Source of the DNA: Tieghemiomyces parasiticus
Taxonomy: Eukaryota > Kickxellomycota > Dimargaritomycetes > Dimargaritales > Dimargaritaceae
Reading direction: 5' to 3'
NCBI GenBank assembly: GCA_027575765.1
Contig: JANBPT010000165.1
Coordinates: forward strand, 1-63,542
DNA: 63,542 nt
Shown: in pieces, positions 1 to 8,479 of the stretch
How positions within the stretch are numbered: the first letter of the stretch is position 1
Layout: the number at the start of each line of letters is the position of its first letter
Notes under the pieces: model-generated
Seen by the model: only the letters and a program-made list of their open reading frames with translations
What the model was told of the DNA's origin: nothing
Databases searched by the model: none
Program-made: the position numbers and the translations under genes

Positions 1-458
1 AACATGATCCCCTGGAAAAACGGAATAAGCATGTACCCGACAGTTAACCCGAACGCCTTGGCGAAGAATGGCGACCAAGCCTTCCACAGTCGGCCGGCGT
101 TGCCTTGAGGGGTCACGGCTCGGGACGACAATGACGACAGGGCCGTCGGTACGACCCCAGGACCAACTAAGCCTCTGAGCGAGGCGGCGGCCCCGTCTGC
201 CCCGTGTGCTGCGTCATCGAGGATATCGCTCTCTTCATCAGAGTCGGAGCTGTGGCCAGGAAGGGCACTGAATGAGGTCTCGTCGGCCTCATGGCGATGG
301 GCCGTCAGGTCGGCCGGTGGGGTGCTAGGGCCTTGTGGGCCTACTTCCGGTGCGTCGGCGACAGTAGCGTCCGTTTCAATACTCGCCACGCTCATGTCGG
401 AAGGCATTGAGAAGGTCTCCCCTTCTGAACTGCCGAGGTCTTCGTAGGACGCGTCCAT
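1..458 (-). CDS. Mim1/Mim2-like mitochondrial outer-membrane protein (partial, 3' end off the window)
   Basis: An open frame runs from an ATG at 458-456 to the window edge without a stop, giving 152 codons. The N-terminal ~110 residues are rich in Ser, Asp and Glu, as expected for a cytosolic, disordered tail. The last ~25 visible residues turn hydrophobic and include GLTVGYMLIPFFQGIM. Mim1 and Mim2 of fungi have this layout: an acidic N-terminus, then one membrane helix with a conserved Pro-Phe and Gly pattern; they insert alpha-helical proteins into the outer mitochondrial membrane. The Pro-Phe-x-x-Gly pattern is what I see; the family name is inference because the diagnostic end of the helix lies outside the window. 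It is divergent with the helicase gene at 945. Alternative: another single-pass membrane protein. Confidence 0.45.
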   Translation of the reverse strand, partial: MDASYEDLGSSEGETFSMPSDMSVASIETDATVADAPEVGPQGPSTPPADLTAHRHEADETSFSALPGHSSDSDEESDILDDAAHGADGAAASLRGLVGPGVVPTALSSLSSRAVTPQGNAGRLWKAWSPFFAKAFGLTVGYMLIPFFQGIM

Positions 459-944
459 GGGAAGGAGGGTGGTGTCGAATCGGAGTTGAGGGTAATGGTA
501 GGTGAACAGGTTGTGCGGGCGTGTATTCTAGCTAAGTAACCGAAATTGAGGGCGGGAATGCGCATGTATTAAAATCAGTTGTACCGGTCAGGAGGTCCAA
601 GGGCAGAAGGGAAAGGGGTTGAGACTATCATTCTTACTCTGGGTGTCCTCATTGGTGTGGTACCTATGGGGTCAGCCTCCTTTCCACATTAAAAGCCCTA
701 GGCGTCGAGAGGCCTAAACCTGGCAAGTCTTTTTTATGGCTGTCGGTGACATTCCAACCAGCCGACTCTGCCTCACGATCCCTCATGCACCGACAGCAGG
801 CACTGCTCAGTGTTAACTGTAGAAAGGACATTTTAATGCCGGCGTATAACCTAGCGACCACGACTGCACGGGTTTTCTACGATTGGTTTCTATAGTGTGA
901 TTAGCCACCGCATCCGACTTTACCTTCCCTTTACTTTGCCGCCC
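459..944. other. Divergent promoter region
   Basis: This 486-base spacer separates two divergently transcribed genes (Mim-like to the left, helicase to the right) and must hold both promoters. I see no convincing TATA box or repeat. A 65-codon minus-strand open frame here has no recognisable content. Confidence 0.5.
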
Positions 945-3024
945 ATGTATGCACTCCGCCGCGTGGCCCGGCCGGCAGCGCGCCTTGCCCGCCGAGGCTA
1001 CGGCACACAGCTCAACAAGGACTCGGAGGCCGAGACTGTGGAAAATCTCTTCCGTGCCACGTCTGAGCGCACCTTTGACGAATTCGACACGCAGCCCTGG
1101 ACGCAGCTAGGCCTCCCAGAGCCGCTCGCCCAGGCCATGCTCAAAGTCTCCCAAGGGGGCCCGCTTTCCCTCCAGCGACAACTCATCCCGGACATCCTGG
1201 CGGGCCGTCGCCCCTTGGCCATCACCGCCGAGGAGGGGTCGGGGAAGACACTGACTTACGCCCTCCCGCTGCTCGCCCGCTTCCTCCAGGCCACTGCCTC
1301 GTCGACCCCTCCCCCGGGGGGTCAGGCCTACGCCCTGGTCCTGGCCCCCACGCCGGGCCTGGTACAACAGATCGCTCTCACGTTCCGCGAGCTGGTCCGG
1401 CTGGCTGACCTGCCCTTAGGGGTCCGTAACGGCGTGACAGGACGGGTACTGACCGAAAAAATCGTTCCCGCCCAATCTAACCCGCCCTACTTTCTGGTGG
1501 CCACCGCTTCGAGTCTGCTGCGTCGTAACCCGGTTTCCCTGCGACATCTCGAAGAACGGTTGGCGGCCGTCCGAACCGTTGTGGTGGACGAGCTACAGAC
1601 CTGCCTATCGACCGTCGATCAACCCACGGTATACCGCCTCCTCCGAATGCTCACAACCGGGAAGGACACTGACGCCGTCCGTCGCGAAATGAAACCGGTT
1701 TCCGAGTTCGCCGTGCCGGGCCGCTGCGATCCGCAACACTATGCCACGGAGCCGTTCACCTACTTCCGGCTCAGCTCACCGGGCCTTACCTTTTCCCAGA
1801 TACCCAAGAAATTTGTCTTTCTCAATTCGACACCATTCAATTCGGCCCAGACAGAACGGGCCGTCCTTGAGGACATGCTAGGCCTTCGGGAGGTTAAATA
1901 CGTGCGGGTTCCGCCTAAAGGCTATTATCGGCCCGACGTAGCAGAGATCATGGTCAACACCCTCACCCTGGCCACGCCGGAGGACCATGTCACCATGGTC
2001 ATGGAGACGCTGGACGTCGCTCTTGCCCGAATCCGACAACTGGGCCGTCCCAATTTACATCGACTCGTCTTGGTGGTGGCCGACTCATTCACCCAGGCCA
2101 AGCTCCTCCACACCCAGTTTGCCGCCCGAACCAAGGCGTACCAAGCTGCCTTTGCCCAATTCCGCCGGTTCCTGAAGCCCATCTCGGAAAGCGGGGACCC
2201 GGAAGCGTCCGCCCAGCTGCGGCAGACCCAACTGTTCAACGTCGAGCCCTACCTGCTGGGCGCGGAGTGGGCTCGGCATGAGGTCCAGGCGGTCATGAAC
2301 CAGCTGCGCGAATCTTGCCCCGAAGGCCGCCTGGACTACTATCCACCGGGAATACCCACGGGTGCCGGACGCCTTTCTGTGGTCTTTTTGGGCGGGGATC
2401 GGTATGCCAATTTCTTATTTCCGAACGTTGCCAACGTCATCGTTACCGACTTTGGCCGGGATATTTATGAGTACCTGTATTGGGCCGGCAAGGCCGGCCT
2501 TTCCAAGCCCGAGGGCGAAAGTAAGTTCTTTTGGTATTAGTACCTGGAGGCAACCAATGTGCACTCGCGTGTTTTTTTGTCGGCGGATGCTTTCATTATG
2601 GTTTGTAGGGACGTCTCTCTGGATTATCTAACCCTTTATCGCTGTGTGATATTATTACCCAACGTTACATGCCCAAACTTAACCTCAAACAGTCATCAGT
2701 CTTGTACAGCCGATCGACCGAATCTTCAGCCGCATTGTGGAACGGTGCAACCACCCGCTGGTAGTCGACGCACCTGCGACCCTGACGAAATACCCACGAG
2801 GTAAAATACCGCACCACGAAAAGAAACTCCCACCCTTTGACGACACTAATTATACTGGAATCCGTAAAGCCGGCGAGCTCTTGGCCACCGTCGCCGGGTT
2901 ATCCGGCGGGACATCTTTGCCTGATGAGCTCGAAGCTGGTAGCAGGCCCGTGGCGGCCAACCGGGCAGATCAGATGGATGATGATCTATTCTTTACCAAC
3001 CCTTCTACTGGTAAGAGGATATAG
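945..3024 (+). CDS. Mitochondrial DEAD-box helicase-like protein with degenerate motifs (2 exons)
   Basis: Exons 945-2520 and 2693-3024 are joined by a GT-AG intron (GTAAGT donor), giving 635 residues. The ATG at 945 is chosen because the longer frame begins at a GTG, and because the resulting N-terminus (MYALRRVARPAARLARRGYG) is Arg-rich and acid-free like a matrix targeting signal. Two RecA-like lobes are visible. Motif I is intact (AEEGSGKT, residues ~95-102). Motif Ia is PTPGLVQQ. Motif II reads VDEL (~214-217) instead of DEAD, motif III is NSTP instead of SAT, and motif VI reads YWAGKAGL (~512-519) where active enzymes have HRxGRxxR, so both arginine fingers are missing. Known relatives such as Mrh4 act in mitochondrial ribosome assembly; that assignment is only a guess. 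It may bind ATP or RNA without unwinding. A third exon ending at 3254 is possible. Confidence 0.8.
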
Positions 3025-4768
3025 TACCGTGTGCACTCGGGGAGGGGGGTTCATATTCATTCCTCAATATAAATGAGGGTAGACTGACAACCATGACCTA
3101 CCTACGTAAAGTTCCCGCTAGCTTTAATGCTGAAAACCGATCTTTATTCGAAGGACTATCCCACACCACAGCATGCAACACCTCTGTTGTATCCTACCAT
3201 ACAAGCATCACAATCCCTGCAAACTACCGCCAGATTGTGGTGTGCATCTCATAGACACTCCATACCAATGAAGTAATATAGTGTTAATTACATTGCACCT
3301 GTACCCAAGCAATAAGGACAATTTCCGAGACACCAGATTCATGTGGAAGAGAATATATATATATATATATTATATAATCAGTCTCGGTTCTCATAGTTTA
3401 ACCTCTAAGTGGCCAGTATTACGCACAGCATAATAAAATCAATGATTCAACCTTAACTATTAGAGCGCTGCAATCGCTCTTGGAGTCGTCTAAACCAGCA
3501 AACAAGGGTTGCACCATCAGACACACATACGACGTAATCTGAGGCATCCCATCGGAAGGCATCAAGCCACGGCGTTTAGCAACCGTCTTAGCCAGAAACT
3601 GTTCAAGGGAGATTGTAATCCTTCGATGACTACTTACTTATTATACACTTGATTCAATTTTATCGCCAATTTGTATTTTTCTACCAAAGGGCTACATCTG
3701 ACCAATGACAACCCATGTCTTAACCACGGTTATTACCTTTTTCTACGCCCGTCTTTCTAGCCGATACCGACCAACTCTCAAGGTACCGGTTGATCCACTG
3801 GTGTTTATCTGCCACCTTCAGTGGTCACCCTTTCGTCACACTTACACAGGTGCCAGACCGACGAGGACTTCAGAAAATCACAAGTCTTTTCGCCTCATAT
3901 AGGTCGCTCCAATGTATGTCTCAATCAAGTAGCACCATAACTATCAACACACACACGCTTCTATCTAATCTATCTCTGACTTTCTCGTCCACTACTGTCT
4001 ACAGTGTGTTAAAGGAATGCTCGACCGGTGTGACCGTTGGGAGAAGAGCAGTAGATTTCACAGTTGCATGCCAGCCATCCTATATGAACTACTATGGGCC
4101 GCCAAACTTACTATCCAAAGTCATAAAGGGCCGTAATTACTAAGGGGAGCATCAGAGTGTACTGTTTCAATTTTGTGGGTAAAATAATAATAATTACGGG
4201 CGGGGAATCAAAAATGAACACTCCCGTTTCGGAAGTGCTTGACTTGAGCGATAATAGCAAGTGCAGCATGGTGTTTCGGTTCACAGCGGGGGGACAGGGT
4301 ATCACTTGAAATGGGTTAGTATACACCAGTGAACCGTGCTCACTAAGTGTTTACATGGTCACCTATAAACGCCCGTACTCTATAATGCACACGACAGCAG
4401 CCACCGACGACCTCACTACACTCTCACTCAGCTACTCATACACCCAACTATAGCAATAGCCAGCACCACTACCTAACCATCCACGTCTTGTCGCAGCCAC
4501 CTAGGCCATCCCTTCTTCCAAGCGACACAAACAATACCCCACGAGGCTTCCCAATGGTGCTTATTATTCTCTCCATACCGATACTACACTGACAAAGGCC
4601 CAAGTCACAGGTCGCTGCCATATATAAGGTACGGGATTGGCGCCGATGAAGATGATTTGACGGACGTTTATTACTTTAGCTTCTGATAGCAAAGTACTTC
4701 TACCACAATTTATCGAGGTCCTTTAAACAAGGCACGCTCTGTCTCTCTAACCAGGTGACGTAGCACAA
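3025..4768. other. AT-rich spacer without a supported gene
   Basis: The stretch after the helicase is AT-rich and broken by stops. It holds an (AT)n tract at 3353-3370 and possibly the last helicase exon (3172-3254). A 117-codon plus-strand open frame at 3790-4143 starts at TTG, has no recognisable domain and is probably chance. Confidence 0.5.
3353..3370. repeat. (AT)9 microsatellite
   Basis: Nine uninterrupted AT units are followed by an imperfect TATATAAT tail, in the AT-rich spacer downstream of the helicase gene. Confidence 0.9.
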
Positions 4769-4939
4769 TCAGCTGAGGAGGAAATCAATGCTAACTGCTC
4801 CTGCTCCACTATCTTCACCTGCGTAAAATTTTTTGCCCTTGTCGCCGTCCGATTTCTTTGGCAGGGGGGCGGCCATTGTTATAGAGAAAAAGCTCAGCGT
4901 GAGGGAGAGGAGCGCCACGGTGGTTAACTGGAGTTTCAT
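4769..4939 (-). CDS. Possible small secreted peptide (56 residues)
   Basis: From the ATG at 4939 the frame encodes 56 residues. The first ~23 form a clear hydrophobic signal sequence (MKLQLTTVALLSLTLSFFSI...) with a likely cleavage after TMA, before APLPKK. The mature part is short and lysine-rich (KKSDGDKGKKF), with dibasic sites that a Kex2-type protease could cut. A longer frame begins at a TTG and is not used. A donor-like CAG/GTGAAG lies inside; splicing a 46-base intron would change only the last residues, but that size is unlike the other introns here. No homologue is recognised. The signal-peptide pattern is the only support. Confidence 0.4.
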   Translation of the reverse strand: MKLQLTTVALLSLTLSFFSITMAAPLPKKSDGDKGKKFYAGEDSGAGAVSIDFLLS

Positions 4940-6126
4940 ACCGAACCGAGAAAAGTGCAAAGCGTAGCGGGCTGTGCAAGTCTAAGGTGTAGTGACAAGG
5001 TGGCTCCGGAGTAGGAATACGGCGTAGGCGATACAAGAGATGCAGACAGTATAGCATCTGTAATTCATTACTTGATGAGTTAAACGGCGAGAGCAGACGT
5101 ATTGAAATATTGTCTGTGGTGCTTTGGGCAGCGCGCGTCGCCACCAGATAATTATATGGGGAGCACTGGGCAGCCAAAGGGTGCGTATGCAGCGTGGTAA
5201 TTGCTGCCCTCTCCCAACCGTTTCAACTTGTCCTCTTTTTCTTATACGGTTTATCTACGGTATGATACGTATATCACACCCGGTAGAGCACATCGCCAAT
5301 CCAGTCTAGTAAGTCTCTGAGAGTCATACTATACACCACTAGTAGCATGATTTTCACCGGATCTGGGGATTTTTGGGGGGAGAAACGTAAATTCCTCCCT
5401 CAAGAGTTAGGGGCTCAGTGTTGAGGCCGGAATAAACAGAGCCGATGACTCAACTAGACAGTCTACATGTAAGGCCGCCGGTATTCTTAGCGAGCCTTTT
5501 TACAACGGGATTTTTTAGGGACTATCGGATCGGCCGTTTATGTGGTTTCCGACTTCAAGCTCCCAAACTTGAGATAGGCGAAGAATTCGGTAATCGGTCC
5601 GTACGATTATCAAACTTAGAAACAAGCGAAATGAATCGATTGGCGACATTCGGCCTATGTATACTTGCCCAAATAGTATGACGCTTGAAAGCAGTAGCCA
5701 TTAGAGCGACTATTAGTCGATGTTCCGAGGTATTGCCCATTACGCAGTGGGTGATAGGATAGGGAGGGGGGAGAGTCAGCCGTAAGGATCAGCCAACATC
5801 TGCTTTAATCGACGATCCGCTGGGAAGCTTCCGAGCCAGAGGTGCGAATTGGTATGGTGGCAGAGAGGTAAGTGTGATCTGCCTACTTCGTCGCGAAGAT
5901 CATTAAAAATGGATGCCAGCGTTTCGATGACCAGAGGGATGAGGTCCAATAGTGCGCTCTAGGTGCACGGCAGGCTACCAGTGCGTCTGACTTTTCTCAA
6001 TCCTAAGGTAGGGACAACTCAGGGATCCATTGTATATAAGCGATTTCATGATCAAGGAGACTGCGGGCGAAGGTCCTCATTATTCATAATTGCCGGTGAC
6101 GTCTTATAAAAAAGTCCACATACCCT
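4940..6126. other. Gene-poor spacer before the mariner relic
   Basis: No gene is supported. A minus-strand frame of about 60 codons (5776-5958) has protein-like composition and may be decayed coding or transposon sequence. The other open frames here are short and unrecognisable. Confidence 0.4.
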
Positions 6127-7000
6127 CTAATCAAAATGAGTATTATAATTGCCGTTACTATGCACTTCTAGGAGCGTACTCCCTTTCCAAATTTTAAAAT
6201 AGGCTCTAAGGTCTGCCAATCAAAGCTTGATAGGAATCGATTGCCAGGCGTCCATGATCACCTCCACCGTGGTGAACCTCTTACCTCTAGGCCGCTGTTT
6301 GATATCCCTGAAGAGCCAGACCCGCAGGGGGCCAGGCCAGAACTGTAGGGAGGGGCCGAAAGAAGTTCGAAATTAAAGTCGGAACTGTAGATCTGGGTAG
6401 CTGCAGCACCATATGATGGTGCATTATGATGGTGAAACCACAGGGGGGGGGGTGACAGCTCAGATTTCTGTGTGCCTTTACTCAGATCTGGACCATGGAC
6501 CTCAACCCATAGTTCATATAGTGGTTGGCGGAGGTCTTAAAAACCCAAGGGACTTGATGCTCAGGCTCTACCAATTGCGTTCGGTAACAGAACCAAACAA
6601 TACAGCCTTGAGAATAGCACTACCTTGGCTTATCTGAGTTGGGACTGGGCCACATTTGGAGCGCCGCCTCCGGCAATCAGAGCCAGAAAGTAAATCATAG
6701 AGATAAGCTCGCCTCTCGTCACCGGTGACCATGGAAACTGGAAGCTAGGCATTGGCCCCCGTCGAAATTCCCCAGTAAACTGGTGGCAAACGGAGGCTGC
6801 TGGTGGTGCTGGTCATTAATGGGGCCATGAGGGACCCGGTGGTTGAAATAGCTCCGCAACTTCAGGCCCTTACGCTAAACGTGGAACATGGTCCTAAGGG
6901 AAGTCTGGCAGACACGGGCTAGTTGTTCAACGGTTTGTTGAGGGTCGTCCTTCAACAGCTCCAGAAGTATGGCCCCATAAAATTTTCCAACGTCGTCTGA
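6127..7000 (-). pseudogene. Degenerate mariner-type (DD34D) transposase relic
   Basis: Reading the minus strand, pieces of a mariner transposase appear in the right order but in shifting frames. Near 6900-6975 is the helix-turn-helix part (LLKDDPQQTVEQLARVCQTS). At 6715-6726 is TGDE, holding the first catalytic Asp (codon 6718-6720). At 6417-6437 is FHHHNAP, where the family has FHHDNAP, so the second catalytic Asp is a His. It is followed by ELLSAPPYSSGLAP. The third Asp (around 6320-6330) is lost at a frameshift just before VWLF. The C-terminal part (GKRFTTVEVIMDAWQSIP, then HSNGNYN) ends near 6127. The HTH, TGDE and HHH pieces lie in three different frames and stops intervene, so the gene is dead. 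I could not find terminal inverted repeats. Confidence 0.85.
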
Positions 7001-7741
7001 CGGGTGCCAAGATGGGGACTTACCTTAAAGATAGCAGTGACCCGTGAAGAAGCAAAAAATAAATAACCCACCTGCAGTTGGTGGCATGGCTAGGGGCAGC
7101 CAGGCCCAGTGTGGTAGTCATTTCGTATAAAATGGAAAGTGCCTTATAACCCTTGGAATAAGGATAATTTTGTCACGGAGAGGGTTGGGAGACTACCACT
7201 CCCCCCAGGGCAGACCTCCCTGGTACCACCCCCTCACCCCAACCACTGCGCTCCGCAGATCATTAAGCCCAGTGGGTTAATGATCTAATGTCCCCCCCGG
7301 GTGGAGGGCCAGAAGGTGGGTCAGGGACGACCCCGACCCATCTCTTTCTCCAGTATTCTTTCTCACTTATTATCCCCAATTTGTAATTACGGTGCTCCGT
7401 GCTCCAACCGACCCCCCTACCCAAACTACCGTCATTTACCCACTTGGCCACGTTAGCCTTCTTTTCGTTGAGTACGTGTTATTATTTAAACCCGACTCAA
7501 TATATGAGGACCTGCGCGTCACAGCATGTAAATTTGGGCGGGGTGAGGGGATGGCGATTTAGAAGTCGATATTATTAGGATGAAAAATGCAAGTTGTGGC
7601 ATGGATGGTTCACTCTGGGAATGATTTACACAATTTGATTCCTCGTTTACGACACCTCCCGGGTTCATCTACAGCACCAGTGTCCGAGATCTCAAGTTTT
7701 GCAATACTCTAACTTTTTGTAGCACCTATGCCGTGAGCCAC
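7001..7741. other. Spacer between the mariner relic and the cryptic gene
   Basis: This probably includes the decayed 5' end of the mariner copy. A near-perfect hairpin lies at 7258-7285 beside a GC-richer patch (7200-7330). Nothing else is supported. Confidence 0.4.
7258..7285. repeat. Near-perfect inverted repeat (hairpin)
   Basis: GATCATTAA at 7258-7266 and TTAATGATC at 7277-7285 are exact reverse complements. CCCA/TGGG extends the pairing inward to 13 bp, with one bulged G and almost no loop. Such an arm length is unlikely by chance in 28 bases. It may be a remnant of a transposon end or a regulatory dyad. Confidence 0.6.
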
Positions 7742-8167
7742 ATGGCTTTCGACAACGCCGTCGACCCTAGTATGTTTACCCTCGGGTCCCTCGGCGACGG
7801 TCACGCGTCTGCCGGGTTAGCGGCACCCGGGACCGATCGACAAGCTAGGCATATCAATCCGTTTCTGGTTGATCAGGTGGCACACCTTGTCCAGTGCCAG
7901 AAAAGTTTCAAGCAAGTAGGCAGGCGTGTGGAGTAGGCAATCAAGAGACTTGAGCGGTACGACAGGTAGGCAGTCGGTGTTTTTAGTTTGAATCATTCCC
8001 TATATATTTACTTATACCTCAATGTTGACACCCAAACCAGTGACGGCCGATCCTCCACCGCCATGACTAGGCCTCACACTAGACCAGGGACCACCCTTCC
8101 ACACCACGCCCATTACGACCAAGACGACCATTCAAACAACCCCAGCGCACAAGCATCAGCTAATTAA
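7742..8167 (+). CDS. Small cryptic gene, probably spliced; product unknown
   Basis: A GC-richer island in AT-rich surroundings starts at ATG 7742 and encodes MAFDNAVDPSMFTLGSLG..., ending in a helical stretch (NPFLVDQVAHLVQCQKSFKQ). Unspliced it stops at 7936 (64 residues). Just past that stop the same frame resumes (AIKRLERYD) to a CAG/GTAGGC donor at 7965/7966, and a 75-base intron to CCAG at 8040 leads to a further open exon ending with TAA at 8165-8167. That model needs a short first intron (7877-7936, 60 bases, or 7916-7936, 21 bases). Another model joins 7742-7915 to 8083-8163 through a 167-base intron. The N-terminal ~45 residues are common to all models. I do not recognise the family; the helix vaguely resembles small coiled-coil complex subunits. 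Confidence 0.45.
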
Positions 8168-8479
8168 GTTAACATTTTCCTTATTATTATGAGCTATATC
8201 TTATTTTTTACGTACTTTCAGTTGAATCTTTAATGAAGCAAGGCCCACCGGGGTCTGGATAACCACAGCCACGGCCACGGCGCCAAACGTTTGATGGTGC
8301 GAATTTCTTTAGAGATATTCACCCCTTTACCGCAAATCTTAATTTAAACTGTATATTAACAAATTAAATAGACACACCAGATAAAAATGTATACGTTAAA
8401 GTGACTCTCAATTCCAATGAAAGTATGTATATATATATATATTAAGAACATGCGCACTGGCAGTGCCGCAGGTACCAGT
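8168..8479. other. Convergent 3' region
   Basis: This AT-rich spacer lies between the 3' end of the cryptic gene and the 3' end of GCN2. It contains a TA-repeat tract at 8428-8442 and no open frame of note. Confidence 0.5.
8428..8442. repeat. (TA)n microsatellite
   Basis: About seven TA units lie some 40 bases downstream of the GCN2 stop. Confidence 0.85.

Noticed and set aside
6413..6637. 74-codon plus-strand frame
   Set aside because: It is antisense to the mariner relic, whose minus-strand blocks explain the sequence.
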